A stretch of DNA of 64,000 nucleotides from Arachnopeziza araneosa. Its lineage: Eukaryota; Ascomycota; Leotiomycetes; Helotiales; Arachnopezizaceae. The number at the start of each line of letters is the position of its first letter. Position 1 is the stretch's first letter. This document shows, in pieces, positions 1-11,138 of this stretch. The stretch spans positions 375,648 to 439,647 of the forward strand of contig QYAI01000016.1 of assembly GCA_003988855.1 (NCBI GenBank), written 5' to 3'. Both the position numbers and the translations under genes were made by a program. Below the pieces are notes generated by a model. The model was given only the letters and a program-made list of their open reading frames with translations. It was not told the DNA's origin and ran no database searches.

Positions 1-148
1 TGTGCGAGGTGGATTTCGCATCAACGATAAGAAATTTTGATGTGACCCCGCTACCCCACATTGAGCTGCTCGAGCTTCACTCCATTTTTTTGGTGATCAT
101 TTCATACGCACAACTTGTGCAGTTGCAATTGATATACTTGGATACAAA

Positions 149-1014
149 ATGGAGGAACAGGTCGATCGACTTGTCCAGAAAGTATGGAGTGAGTGACTGC
201 CTACTATTGCATCCACTACTTCTCTTCTCGTCCGAGAACTAACCTCCTCAGTAAAATTCCAAACCATAGCCCCGGATCAACGCCTCTTAATAGCAATATC
301 CGGAATACCAGGCTCTGGTATTTGACTGACTCAATCTTTCTTCATTTGAAAACCTCTTGCCAACCAAAAAGAATAGGCAAAACAACTCTAGCCACAACCA
401 TAACTACTCGCCTTAACACCCTACTACTCAACTCGCCTCCTTCAAACTCAAACTCACCACATTCCTTACAAACCGCAACTTACATCCCCATGGATGGGTA
501 CCACCTCCCCCTTTCCCACCTACACGCCCACCCCGACGCCGCGTACATGCTCTCCCGCCGAGGCGCGCCCTTCACGTTCTCGCCCTCCTTACTCCACACT
601 CTCATTCTCTCTCTCCGTTCCCCCCTCACGTCCACCTCACCCATGCTCTACGCGCCCTCGTTCTCGCACGCACTGAAGGACCCGGTGGAGGACGACATTG
701 CCGTGCCACCCACCTCCCGGATCGTTGTCTTGGAAGGAAATTATCTCTCCCTGGGAACGGGGGAGTGGAGGGAGATCGCGGGACTGATGGATGAGTTGTG
801 GTTTGTAGAGGTGGATTTCGAGGTCGCCGGGAGGAGGTTGGTGAGGAGACATCTCGAGGCGGGAATTGAGAAGGATGAGGTGGAGGCGTGGAGGAGGGTG
901 AATGAGAATGATTTGGTGAATGGGAAGGAGATTGTTGAGAATAGGGTGGAGGTTGATGAGGTTGTTGTCAGTATGGAGGATGATAATTGGAAGCCAGAAA
1001 TGAAAAGGGGATAG
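149..1014 (+). CDS. Uridine-kinase/YFH7-like P-loop kinase
   Basis: A 247-residue P-loop NTPase of the uridine kinase/phosphoribulokinase-like family (yeast Yfh7 type), probably a small-molecule kinase; the substrate is unknown. Three exons (149-188, 252-317, 377-1014) join in frame. The Walker A motif GIPGSGKTT (residues 31-39) exists only after splicing, because the second intron falls inside the glycine-rich loop. Further family signatures are the PMDGYHLP segment after the loop and the VVLEGNYL strand. The C-terminus carries the RRLVRRHLEAG segment typical of the lid region. An ORF starting at base 193 ignores both introns and is wrong at its N-terminus. The family call is firm; the substrate is not known from sequence. 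Confidence 0.85.
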
Positions 1015-1168
1015 AGTGTTATCAGAGTCGATTCGCACATAGCTGGAGTGAGCCACGAAGTACTCAACACCCAGATGCATGACAATTCTGTAAGAAGATG
1101 CTGCATTTCTACCGTTGTGCTAACCTCCAATGTCCCGTGCCTACTTATCAATGAACATCATTGTGCTT

Positions 1169-2434
1169 CTACAAAACAATAAGCCTCTTATAAAATTCTA
1201 AGACCTTCTCCGAGCTTGTTTCCATTCTTCTACCACACTTAATGAGCTCAGTCCAAACAGCCTGATTATTCTCCGCCAGAGTCTCCTCATCGTAAGCTCC
1301 AACAATCAATCCCTCATCTTCAGTAAAATCATCCTCACCACTGCCTATTCTTAGGAATGGTCCATACATTGGCAATGCAACTCTTTGAAGTGCACAGACC
1401 TGAAAAGTAAAAAGCTTGTCGAAGTATGAAATCAGGTATTGCTTTATAGTTAGTGCCAAATCATTGGGCATGCGTTGGTATAAGCTTCGGTTTGTGAGAG
1501 CCGCAAATGTTTCCCGACGATCGTTCGCTAACTGTGATCGAACACAATTAGCTGCTGCTTTACACTGTGAAATAAGTAAAGAGAATACTCGAAAAGGTAA
1601 AAGGAGCTTACATCTGATGTTGGGGATCCCTTGACTGTCAAGCAGGAAGAGGATAAGAATGATAAAAGCACGAAGAACGTAGTGCTAGATTGTAGAATTG
1701 GGCACTCTGGAGGATGAACTTCACGCTCATCTGGCTGGCAGGCGGCTAAAATTCTTCTCGCGAGGCGGTCATATTGTCCGGAGGAATGATCAACTGCAAC
1801 CAGCACATCTACATCCGGAAGCTCAGATATTGCAGTCTCCTCCAAAGTTTGGGTGATAGAAGATATGCTGTCCTCTGGAACGACAGGAACGGGTTTCAAG
1901 GCAAGCCATGGATTTGGAACCAACTTGGCATCTTCACCAATCAGACTATCTTTACCGATTTCCACTATTCTAGAGACTGCTGGAGAAGATCTTGGTCGGT
2001 GCGCTAGGGATCCATAAGGAAATAATTCATTGGCGACAACTCTATCGTTATGAGTATTCTGATTTTCATCACTGGTCGATTTGCTCCTTGCTCTCTTCTG
2101 CGAAAAGCATCAATAATCAGCACACTTTAGGAGGAGATATCCAACTTACAGGTGGAGAATGTTCGCCACTATTGAAGCGCCTCTTCATGGGGGAGATGGA
2201 TCTAAACTGCAGCTGAGGTTGAAAAGTAGAAGGAGGGGAAGGAGCTCCAGATATCCTCTTGGGTCTCTCTTCATCATCGAAGATTGTCAAAGACTCGCTT
2301 GAAGAACTTGCTGGTGCAGAGCTTCGGAAGTCTGTGACTAACGTTGCTCTATTCATTTGCCTTTTCGGTGTAGCAATTTTTCTTCCGGAAGGAGTCGATG
2401 TCGATGTCGACGAGCTCTTGCGGCGGGATGGCAT
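1169..2434 (-). CDS. Unknown protein with serine-rich N-terminus
   Basis: Not recognised. Three exons (2434-2150, 2097-1612, 1564-1169) are all joined in phase 0 and give 388 residues. The introns are short, with GTAAGT and GTAAGC donors and AG acceptors. The first ~100 residues are Ser/Pro/Lys/Arg rich with possible phosphosites and basic nuclear-type stretches (KRARSKS after the first splice). A Trp/Pro segment (NPWLALKPVPVVPEDS) follows, then a helical half. Within that half the segment FFVLLSFLSSSCLTV is strongly hydrophobic and could be a membrane helix or a buried helix. The C-terminus is acidic then helical and ends LEFYKRLIVL. A nuclear, cell-cycle or kinetochore-type protein is conceivable, but nothing in the sequence proves it. 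It lies downstream of FOL3 on the same strand. Confidence 0.7.
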
Positions 2435-2607
2435 GGTAACTTTGTGAGAGATTGATTATACTATAACCAAAATATTCTCGTAAAGTTTGGCGATAGCTAA
2501 AGGATGAGGAAATGCAATATCTTGATCTGCGAGAAAGGACCCACAGGTCAGAAACCATTTTTGGAAGGTGCAACGGACTAATAGCCTTGGAGACGATCTT
2601 TTTGTGA

Positions 2608-3855
2608 TTAGACACCTAGGATTTGGCTATTGAGTTTCTCAGCATCTCTAAGAAGTCTAAGGACATCAGAAACCAGATATAGGCTTCCAGCAATAACGAC
2701 TGGGTCTCCAGCTGCAACCGTGGCGGCCCATCGCAAGACGCTTGACAAGTCATCGCCAGCATTAAACAGCTGGCCAGACTCAATACCAGAAGTGCCAGCA
2801 GCGGTAAGTATATCGTGAGGATTCATTGGCTCAACCCAAGGCATTCCATCAACTGGCCCGAATCTGACTGCAGCCACGCAATCTCCTGTATGGAGTAGAG
2901 GCTTCAAAATGCCATCAAGCTCTTTGCCTTGAGAAGCTGCCAGTATCCAAGTTATCCTGGTTCCAGGTGTGCGTAGTTTTCTGTCCACGTATGTCGCCAA
3001 AGCCTCTGCTGATTGGACGTTATGTGCGCCATCAAGAAGAACACTTTCTTGTCGTCCGGTAACACTTCTGATATCCAGCGTCTGTAGCCGGCCAGGCCAG
3101 TTGACATTCTCGATGGCAGGGAGGATTCTGTGTAGAGGAGACTCCGGTTTTGTGTAGGCGAGATGGAATGCAGTATATGCACAAGCGAGGTTTTCCCACT
3201 GGTGTGGCTCAAAAGTGTCTGGTGAAAGCTCATCCAGGAAGGACGAATCTGTGGAACTGAGAATAACATCAGTTCCTATCTCTTTGGCATAGTCCTCAAC
3301 GACCTTCTTGACCGAAGGTGGATTGGTGTGATCCAATACGCAAGGAACACCAGGCCGCATTATCCCGGCTTTTTGGTACGTGATCTCTTCTATGGTGTTT
3401 CCAAGAAATCCTTGGTGATCCATACCAATCTTCGAGATGACTGTAACGGATTTCTGCTCCATGGCATTGGTGGCATCAAGTCTACCTCCCATGCCAACTT
3501 CAATGACGCCCATTTCGACCTTCTCTCTGGCAAATACTTCAAACGCCGTCGCCGTCAGGAGTTCAAATTCAGAAGCCCCAATCTTCTCACTTTGGTTCCT
3601 TTGCTTTACTACGTCTTCTGCCTCTGTGAAAACCGATTTTTGAACCGTCCTCTCATCGATGGTGATGCAATCCCAGCGATCAATCAGATGAGGGGAATTG
3701 AAACGACCACACTTGACACCACTCGCATGGAGCATAGCAGATAAATATGCACATATCGAACCTTTCCCGTTGGTGCCCGCAACGTGGATTGCTTTCCACT
3801 GCTGAGGAGTGTGCCTCAAAAGGCGGCTGATTCGACTCAGCCCAAGCTCAATCAT
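2608..3855 (-). CDS. FOL3: Dihydrofolate synthase (Mur ligase family)
   Basis: An intronless gene of 415 residues, close to the usual ~420 of fungal Fol3. The enzyme joins glutamate to dihydropteroate using ATP to make dihydrofolate, a late step of folate synthesis. Residues 27-33 are the ATP loop GTNGKGS of the FolC/Mur ligase family, preceded by KAIHVA. The family's SPHL motif (in GRFNSPHLIDRW) and the Mg/ATP region GMDHQGFLGNT are present, and the C-terminal domain carries LLDGAHN. The N-terminus starts directly at the conserved MIELGLSRI and carries no mitochondrial presequence, which favours dihydrofolate synthase over folylpolyglutamate synthase (Met7), although the two are paralogues. 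It is transcribed away from ARG3, sharing a ~330 bp promoter. Confidence 0.9.
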   Translation of the reverse strand: MIELGLSRISRLLRHTPQQWKAIHVAGTNGKGSICAYLSAMLHASGVKCGRFNSPHLIDRWDCITIDERTVQKSVFTEAEDVVKQRNQSEKIGASEFELLTATAFEVFAREKVEMGVIEVGMGGRLDATNAMEQKSVTVISKIGMDHQGFLGNTIEEITYQKAGIMRPGVPCVLDHTNPPSVKKVVEDYAKEIGTDVILSSTDSSFLDELSPDTFEPHQWENLACAYTAFHLAYTKPESPLHRILPAIENVNWPGRLQTLDIRSVTGRQESVLLDGAHNVQSAEALATYVDRKLRTPGTRITWILAASQGKELDGILKPLLHTGDCVAAVRFGPVDGMPWVEPMNPHDILTAAGTSGIESGQLFNAGDDLSSVLRWAATVAAGDPVVIAGSLYLVSDVLRLLRDAEKLNSQILGV

Positions 3856-4183
3856 GCTTCACGAAGTCGGGATTTGTGGCTTGATGCCATTCGACTTAGT
3901 TTCTGGTGAAATGTCAACAAAATAGAAGGTGAGGTGGGAGCGAGATAAAGAGCTGCCCCCACTTCGCTAGATCAACACCCTAGACTTCTGCATTTGCTCT
4001 TGGAGCTACGGTACAACTCACATGCACATAAAAAAAAACCCCCCTTGTGAGTCGATTTCTACGACGTAGGTCGTTTTCTTCTTCCACTTCTCCTTGGTAC
4101 TTCTTGAACCCAAGTATAATCTCTCCTCTCTATACAATCAATTGCACCTCAATTGACTCAGTTGCTCACCACCAGCTTCCACC
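3856..4183. promoter_or_regulatory. Divergent FOL3/ARG3 promoter
   Basis: A 328 bp region between two divergent start codons. It has a run of A then C at about 4029-4044 and a CT-rich leader running into the ARG3 ATG (ctcctctctatacaatc), typical of well-expressed fungal genes. No specific operator was identified. Confidence 0.5.
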
Positions 4184-5266
4184 ATGGCGACCATCCGCCC
4201 CACCAGAACTCTCGTCAAGAACCTCTCTTCCAAAACCTCGAAACGCAGCTATGCCTCTGCCACGCCCACCACACCTCAAACTTCTCCCTTCGCCCCTCGC
4301 CATCTCATGTCTATCGCGGACCTCACCCCTCTCGAGTTCAGCACTCTCGTCCGCAACGCCTCAGCTCACAAGACCGCTATTAAATCCGGCTCCACCCCCT
4401 CCCACCTTAAAAATGCCCTCTCCGGCCAAACAATTGCAATGATGTTCTCAAAAAGATCAACTCGTACCCGCGTCTCCTCTGAGGCTGCCATTACTCATCT
4501 CGGCGGACACCCAATGTTTCTTGGGAGCGGAGACATCCAGCTCGGAGTCAACGAGTCCTTATACGATACTTCCGTCGTCATCTCCTCCATGACCAAAGCC
4601 ATGGTAGCACGAGTTGGTCTACACAGCGATGTCACTGGTCTAGCAAAGAACAGTAGCGTGCCGGTCATCAATGCTCTAAGTGATGATTTTCATCCCTTAC
4701 AAACCACTGCGGATTTCCTTACCATCACAGAAGCCTTCCCAAGTAAGGGAAGCAAGGGGGAGTCGTTGGGTTTGGAAGGACTGAAGATTGCTTGGGTGGG
4801 AGATAGTAACAATGTACTATTTGATCTTGCGATAGCATCGCTGAAACTTGGTGTCAACATCAGTGTTGCCTCGCCAGAAGGATACAGCATTCCTCCAGCG
4901 ATGAAGAAGCTTCTTGAATCTATCCCTTCAAGCGCCAAATTAACCGAAACAACAGTTCCCGAGGAGGCGATTGCAGGTGCGGATATTCTCGTCACCGATA
5001 CCTGGATAAGCATGGGACAGGAGGCAGAGAGTCGGAAGAGATTGAAGGCCTTTGAGGGTTACCAAATTACAGAGGCATTGGCCAAGAGAGGTGGCGCAAG
5101 GGCCGGTTGGAGATTTATGCATTGCTTACCTAGACATCAAGAGGAGGTTGATGATGAAGTATTTTATGGAAAGAGAAGTTTAGTATTCCCTGAAGCGGAG
5201 AATAGATTATGGGGAATGGTTTCTGTTCTAGAGGGGTTTGTGGTCAATAAGGGAAAGATTGTATAA
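4184..5266 (+). CDS. ARG3: Ornithine carbamoyltransferase, mitochondrial
   Basis: Intronless, 360 residues. It makes citrulline from ornithine and carbamoyl phosphate in arginine synthesis. The first ~35 residues are rich in Arg, Ser and Thr without acids (a matrix-targeting presequence). Diagnostic motifs are complete: STRTR at residues 92-96 (carbamoyl phosphate binding), HPLQ near 170-173, and HCLPRH near 313-318, which carries the catalytic cysteine. In the ornithine loop the usual SMGQE sequence is present within DTWISMGQEAE. The start codon sits in the good context caccATGGcg. The product is called ArgB in aspergilli. It is convergent with the SWIM/RING gene downstream. Confidence 0.96.
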   Translation: MATIRPTRTLVKNLSSKTSKRSYASATPTTPQTSPFAPRHLMSIADLTPLEFSTLVRNASAHKTAIKSGSTPSHLKNALSGQTIAMMFSKRSTRTRVSSEAAITHLGGHPMFLGSGDIQLGVNESLYDTSVVISSMTKAMVARVGLHSDVTGLAKNSSVPVINALSDDFHPLQTTADFLTITEAFPSKGSKGESLGLEGLKIAWVGDSNNVLFDLAIASLKLGVNISVASPEGYSIPPAMKKLLESIPSSAKLTETTVPEEAIAGADILVTDTWISMGQEAESRKRLKAFEGYQITEALAKRGGARAGWRFMHCLPRHQEEVDDEVFYGKRSLVFPEAENRLWGMVSVLEGFVVNKGKIV

Positions 5267-5793
5267 ATCTGGAGTGCAGTTGAGCCACTCGAAGCTAAAT
5301 CTAGGGAAGATCTGGAAGGGTTGGTGTCACTCCGAATCTGGCATAGGTACCATGTTACGGAAAAGTTTGGCGTTCAGGAGATCAAAAGTCAAAATGTAGA
5401 ACATGCACAATTCACAATGCAAATTAATATCAAACCATTGTTTTATACGTAACCCTTGACTTATCTACAAAAATAAGTAAAATTCACAAGGTCTTCGGTT
5501 AACTATTGGAGGGAAAGGACAATGAAGCAAAATAATAGAACTGTAGTTGACATATGAACCACTTTGAGAACAGGCTCTAGAAGTTGACATCGAGAACAGT
5601 TTACAAGTGTTTCGAAGTGGTTAGCACTCTGGTTAAATTAGCTCAGTCTAGCAGTTGAAAGCAAATAGGTATATCATATAGCAACGCCAAATCTCCTAGA
5701 GCCTGATCCATCCAGTCCGGCTTTAGCCCAAAGCAAGCTCCATACGCCGTGCCAAATATAAATGCAACCTCTTGCCAGTCACGATGAGACAAC
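5267..5793. other. Convergent intergenic region
   Basis: The 3' ends of ARG3 and the SWIM/RING gene face each other here. The sequence is AT-rich with several AATAA/TAAATA-like poly(A) elements around 5420-5480. Short ORFs look like shadows. No RNA gene seen. Confidence 0.5.
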
Positions 5794-6901
5794 TTAATCA
5801 CCATCATCATCGTAATAACTACCATAACGTCCACCACCAAACTCCTTTCTGACCCAAAATTGATGATAGGAACTCGTGTCTCGTTGACCAGAAATACCGA
5901 GTTCGCCAGCAACATTGACATACCCTTCTTCATTAACTTGACCAGCTTTGCTAATGCGCTTAACACTCTCCTCATCACCCTTCCAGAGAGTGCGACAATA
6001 AACACATTTCACCGAACCTGAACAAGAGTTAGCAGAGATCAAACGTTGATCGTGAGGAGAGACTGACCAGGCTTGCTCTTTGCCCATTGTTCAAAACAAT
6101 TCCGGTGGATATTGTTGCCGCAAGCTGCCTGACACCACAGAACATCTTCGCCGTCCTCAAACTCCATAACACATACCGGACAATCACCCTCAATTGGCTT
6201 GCGAGTGCCTCCTGTATCAGTGGACACAACGGCTGCGTTTGAAGATGGCGTGATTGGTGCATTGGCGAAGATCTCTTCCAGTTCAGTAGACAAAAAGGCC
6301 AATTGGTAAACTAGGTCTTCTCTAGCTTTTAAGACATTGGCCATGATCTGGCCATGTTTAGAATCTGAATTTAGTATAGACAATCGGGAAGACTTACGTA
6401 GATGATATGCTTGCACTGATTTCCCTTCCCATTATCTGGGCAAGTACATTTCGGAACTTTACCAACAGTAATTTGATAGATATTGCCAGTAGTACCAGCA
6501 AGGTCGAATATTTCCTCCTCGCCTTCCTTTTTTCGGTCGATCAAGAACATCCGCTGCGTCTTGACACGCTCCAATCGTTCCAGGTAGGCGAGAGGAGGCT
6601 TGGCTCGGAATCGTTTCAGTCGTTTCTCTTCTAACTCCTCACCAGACACCTTCTTTGTCCGAGGTCGCTTTGGCTTGCTCTCGTTAATGCCAGCCAGCCC
6701 CGCTTGAGCCTCTGCGTCGGCAACTTCATCATCTTCATCGTCTAGATAAGGTGACCTTTTGGGAATAGTCTTGCGCTTTTTTGGTAGCGGAGGAATTGGA
6801 GTAGTACATTTGACGCTTTTGATGCCAAGAACTCGGGCCATGTACTCTGAGGATGGTCCCGTGCGAGGAGGTTTTGACGTAGATGAGGGACGTGAGGCCA
6901 T
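5794..6901 (-). CDS. SWIM zinc finger plus RING finger protein
   Basis: A 335-residue protein from three exons (6901-6398, 6347-6068, 6017-5794). The N-terminus is basic and Ser/Pro rich with nuclear-type signals (PKKRKTIPKR). A SWIM finger follows: CTCPDNGKGNQCKH (C-x-C-x-n-C-x-H) around residues 155-165. A RING-like finger comes next: CPVCMEFEDG-type start (CPVCVMEFEDGED), then CQAACGNNIHRNCF, and the last C-x2-C pair CVYC supplied by exon 3. SWIM+RING architecture is that of ZSWIM2/MEX-type E3 ubiquitin ligases, so ubiquitin ligase activity is a fair inference, but the substrate is unknown. The C-terminus is Gly/Tyr/Asp rich. The second intron splits the RING between its two halves, and the joined reading frame KPGSVKCVYC confirms the splice. 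Confidence 0.85.
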
Positions 6902-7977
6902 CTTGGTAGCCTTTACAAAAGAAATCTGGGACCGTATTGCCTAGTTGAGCTGACAGAGAGAAGAATTCGGGATTGGCGCTTGACTGCAGGAGTTGGTTTT
7001 GAAATGGAGCAACCTGTCACACGAAGATCAAGGAGGGGAAAGGGGACGTGGTGTTGAGAAGCGAGGAAACTGGAGGGGCGACGCGAAGAGGCAGGGCTAT
7101 CACATGATCTTAAGTCTAGCCGACTTGGGCCTAGCAGATTTTAGCTATTTTCCTCGATTCTTCCATTCGTTCGAGTTTCCTTTCCTCTTCAGTCTTTCGG
7201 CATTCTATTATACCCCTGATCTGGCTGCCAACTTTCTGAAGTTGGATCAAAGATAGCCCCTTCAAATTTCTGAATTGCCAAGAAGGAGATCGACTTTATA
7301 ATCCTGCTGATTCGAGTAAAGGAAAGCTTTACTTTATGGTTCACTAGGTTCGCTTAGTACGAACATCTCTCGCAGCAGCAGTCGCGAGTAGTTGCATATA
7401 TTTTGATTATCTTGTCAGTACTGGTCTGAATTGGATTGGATTGGATTGCTCGGAAGAGACAAATGTAAAGATGCGAGATGTTGCGGAAGGAAAAAGTCAT
7501 AGAGATGCAGATGGTATCAAATAGTCTTAGAATGTAGTAGAGATAAACCACTTTCACATTGTATGCTGCCTCTTGCGACGCTGATCCAGGATATTATAGC
7601 CATACCGCCGCGCAGATTCAAATGAGTCTGCAGTACATATTGTGACTAGATTGACAAATGAGTAGATATGCATGCTTGGGGATGATGAGTCGAGGGCTCT
7701 GCATCTCAAGGAGAAGAGTCTCGAGGCGCTGACTAAAGTAGACTCTCTAATTTCAGATCACTTGGAGAGCAGACTGAGTTCACATCTACCTCTAACTTGA
7801 ATTGTAGATATAGGCCAGCAATTATCAAGTCGCAAAGTTCCTCTCTTGCCCAAAGGCAGGGACTTGGCAGGGATTGTTCAGCGCTTTACCTAAATAGGAC
7901 TCACTACGCGCAATGCTTCAATGTATCTTTAAGACTGAGGAATTGGTAAGAAATACCATCTTTTCAGTATTAACAAA
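6902..7977. other. Divergent intergenic region, no gene seen
   Basis: About 1.1 kb between the SWIM/RING gene and the golgin gene. It contains a short TTGGA/TTGGATTGGATTGG tandem near 7432-7450 and T/C-rich tracts near 7150-7200. All ORFs are short and have no recognisable features. It probably holds both promoters and 5' leaders. Confidence 0.45.
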
Positions 7978-9962
7978 ATGTCAGCTGTTGCGCCTCCAGA
8001 TCCGTCTCAGGTGTCTTCAACAGGTTTGTCCATCCAAAAGCGCGCGCTTTATAAACCAAGGAGCTCGGATTCATATCAAACTAACACATGTCAATAGCAC
8101 CCAAGAAGAAGGGTCACAAGAAGAAAAAGAACACCAAAGGAAAGGACAATGGCGATGCAAAAACTCCAATTATTGAGACAGGCATACCTGCGGAGCATGA
8201 GGATGAGGAAGGAGAACTCGACGATGCGGATCTTTCTCCAGTGGTATGAGTGACACCTGTCAATTGCTGCATTAGCCGCGCAAGCTCTGATTGTTCGAGT
8301 AGAAGACGCCAAAGGACAGCCACTTTCAGGAACCTGGAAAGTTCAAGACAAACGGCAATAACCATAGTCTTACAAGCAACGGTCATTCTGAAGTGGCGGA
8401 CACTAGCCAAACATCAAATAGACAAGAAAAAGAACATGATGGCGTAAGAAATAATGCGTCCGATTCCGCAGATGCGAGCGTACGATTCGAAGCTATGTCT
8501 AAGGAGAGAGAGACTTTGCGGGCGGAGGTTGAGCAATTAAGAAAGGCATTGCAAGATATCCAAGACAAACATTCAAATGACCTCTCGACAATACAAACTC
8601 AGCATGACGAGACAATTCAAGGGATCCACGCGAAACATACCGAAGAACTCTCTTCACTCAAGGAAACACATGTAGATGAAGCATCAACACTTCGTTCAGA
8701 GCTAGAAGAGAGTGAGGCTGCAAAAGAAGCTGCGGAGACTCAATATCAACATCTGCTCGGGCGCATTAATACCATAAAGGCAAGTTTAGGAGAACGTCTA
8801 AAGGCAGACAAAGAAGAACTTGCGGAAGCCAAGGAGACTATCACTGAGCTCGAATCTCAAAATGAAGCTTTCCAAAAACGTGGGAAAGCATTAGAAGCAG
8901 ACGTTAAACGCTTAGAGCAGGAATCTCAGGAATCATCAAAGGAGTTATCGAGTCTGCGGAATCGGCATAATCTTTCACAACAGAATTGGGTTCACGAACG
9001 AGAAGACCTGATACACCAGACTAAGCAGCTCAGAGATGAAGCGGAAGCTGCCAAGGAAGCGATGGGAGACTGGGAGGTACTTGCTATGGAGGAGAGATCC
9101 ATGAGGGAAGGATTAGCCGAAAGAATTAAAGATCTAGATGAGCAATTCTCGTCTCAGAAAGAGACTCTCGAGTTAGCAGTATCTGAAAGGGATAGCCGGT
9201 CACAGGCATTGTCAGGCCTGCAACGAGCACTGCAAGAAGTACAGGAAGCCAGAAAACGAGAGCTACGAGAGATGGTAGAATCTTATGAAGAACAGCTGCA
9301 AGCATTGAAGAAAATTGTTCAAGAGTCAGATGCTCGTGCAGTAGAAGCAGACTCATCGAAAGGAGCTCTACAAACTGAACTAGATCGACTTATGCCATTC
9401 GAGAAGGAGGTCAAGGAGAAGAATCTCTTGATTGGAAAATTACGGCACGAAGCAATAGTCTTAAATGAACATCTCACGAAAGCCTTGAGGTTTCTCAAGA
9501 AGGCTAAGCCAGAGGACAATGTCGATAGGTAATTTGCATCACATTTTCTTCCCCAATGCCTTTACTTACAATCACAGGCAAATCGTGACCAATCACTTCC
9601 TCCACTTCTTAGCTCTCGATCGCTCAGATCCTAAAAAGTTTCAAATCCTCCAGCTTATTGCATCTCTTCTTAATTGGACGGATGAGCAGAAAGAGCAAGC
9701 TGGCCTTGCCAGACCAGGGGCGGCCAGTAGTTCTCTCCGATTGCCACAATCTCCTTTCCACCGCACCCCCAGTACACCGTCCCTATCAGCGGATTTCTTC
9801 ACCGAGTCACCAGCAAGCAAGGAATCCTTGGCCGATCTTTGGACTGGCTTTCTAGAACGAAGTGCTGAAGAGGGGAGTACCACAGGTAGTAGAAGCGGTA
9901 GTGTGAGTAGCGCTGCACTTAGACCAGATACGAGGGGGGAAGGAAATAGTTCGAGAGGTTGA
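7978..9962 (+). CDS. RUD3: Rud3-like golgin with GRIP/GRAB-type Arf-binding end
   Basis: Four exons (7978-8023, 8098-8243, 8303-9528, 9578-9962) give 600 residues. A short N-terminus has a strongly basic stretch (KKKGHKKKKN), then an acidic patch. Residues ~130-470 are almost pure coiled coil (heptads rich in Glu, Lys, Gln and Leu). The final intron splices DNVDR to QIVTNHFLHFLALDRSDPKK. This gives a GRIP-related Arf-binding (GRAB) module such as in Rud3/GMAP-210, which ends with the helix ILQLIASLLNWTDEQK. Such proteins tether vesicles at the cis-Golgi through Arf1. The tail is Ser/Pro rich and disordered. Without the last splice the Golgi-targeting module would be lost, so the short unspliced ORF ending NVDR is an artefact. 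Confidence 0.88.
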
Positions 9963-11036
9963 TGAAAAGTGTATAATTATTTTACAATCACATTGCGTAT
10001 GGCGTTGGGCGACGGGATGTCATAGTGCCTTGCAGGCAAGCAGGATTCTAAAGTTGGCTTTGACAAGAGGCATTGGCCAATACTCATAATTGATTGCATG
10101 AAGTTGGAATGTGTTATAAATCCACGTTGGAATCAGCGAACAGATCATCGCGATTAGCATCATCTCCATGTGTTCAGTTTATTAGCTCCTCTCCTGTCAC
10201 CCTTTTCCGTTGACGTTGTTTGCGTTTGTTTACACTTACGCCAGAGTCACCCAAGCGGGCTGTTCCGAAAACCATGCTTCGCCTTTTTCATGATTGTTTC
10301 TCATCGTTGAAAATTCTTTTTTTTACTGTGAGATTTGATTATAGTCTTTAATAATCATTCCATTTGTAGATCTGCTTTAGTTGCTCAAAGAGTTTAGCTT
10401 GAAAATGTGTTTTCGTTTTATTACTCACATCTAACTTGCTTGGTGTGATATTCACGAGTGTTTAGATACGTAGAATAAGACAACAGATTGCGGGATGGGT
10501 GTTTTGTAGGTGCAAATGCAGACCATGAATTTTGCAAACAAGATCACTGTAACAAACCAATGGGTATGTGTGCTTGTTAACATATCGTCTGATTATAATT
10601 AGTACCGATTTAATTGTGAATAAAAGTGACTTAGCCCGAATTAGACAGTGTACTTCAAACATAGTGATCTCATCTCAAGGATATAATTAAGCAAAATGTT
10701 TTCTCATTATCACGTAGAACGCAAGCAAAGAAATACCAAGCTCCGCTAATGCTAACACCCTCTCCACTTATAACAGCACAACCACCGCTACACAGACTAT
10801 AAATTACCCAGTTTTATCTGTTTCCCAGGGCACAGCAAAACATATTTCCATAAAGCTGCAATCTTTCCTACTTTTTCTCCCTGATCTATATCACAATATC
10901 ATCCGGCTCAATTCACCTCTACACTCAACCTCATCTCAACATCCATCTCTCAAACTTCGCATAATCTCAATCCACCCGCAACTTACTTCTCACGCTTATT
11001 ATCAACCGTCAACCAAAAGTCCAGTAATCCACCAAG
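9963..11036. other. AT-rich region upstream of the cysteine-rich trio
   Basis: No gene was seen in the first ~800 bases, which are AT-rich with T runs near 10318. From ~10740 the sequence becomes a promoter-like block: TATAAA at 10798-10803, followed by pyrimidine-rich then CA-rich leader sequence (ctacactcaacctcatctcaacatcc) up to the ATG at 11037. Confidence 0.45.
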
Positions 11037-11138
11037 ATGTGTTGGAAAGGATGTGATGCATGCGCTGCCTGCGACACATGTATGAATGATGAAAATGGAC
11101 ATTGTGCTGATGAGCACTGCTGTGGATGTTGTTGTTAG
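11037..11138 (+). CDS. Tiny cysteine-rich peptide 1 (33 aa, 11 Cys)
   Basis: A complete intronless ORF of 33 residues, one third of them cysteine (positions 2, 6, 9, 12, 15, 23, 28, 29, 31, 32, 33). The first half is a run of C-x2-C spacings (KGCDACAACDTC); the end is CADEHCCGCCC. It has no signal peptide and no membrane segment, so an intracellular metal-binding (metallothionein-like) role is the simplest idea. That is inference from composition only. The classical Neurospora-type Cu-metallothionein C-x-C pattern is seen only once (CGC near the end). A TATAAA lies 239 bp upstream and the leader is CT/CA rich. Two similar ORFs follow at 788 bp intervals. Confidence 0.6.
   Translation: MCWKGCDACAACDTCMNDENGHCADEHCCGCCC

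Noticed and set aside
10462..10662. 66-codon minus-strand ORF with scattered Cys upstream of the trio
   Set aside because: Cysteines are spaced without pattern, the frame is in AT-rich sequence, and nothing suggests a gene.
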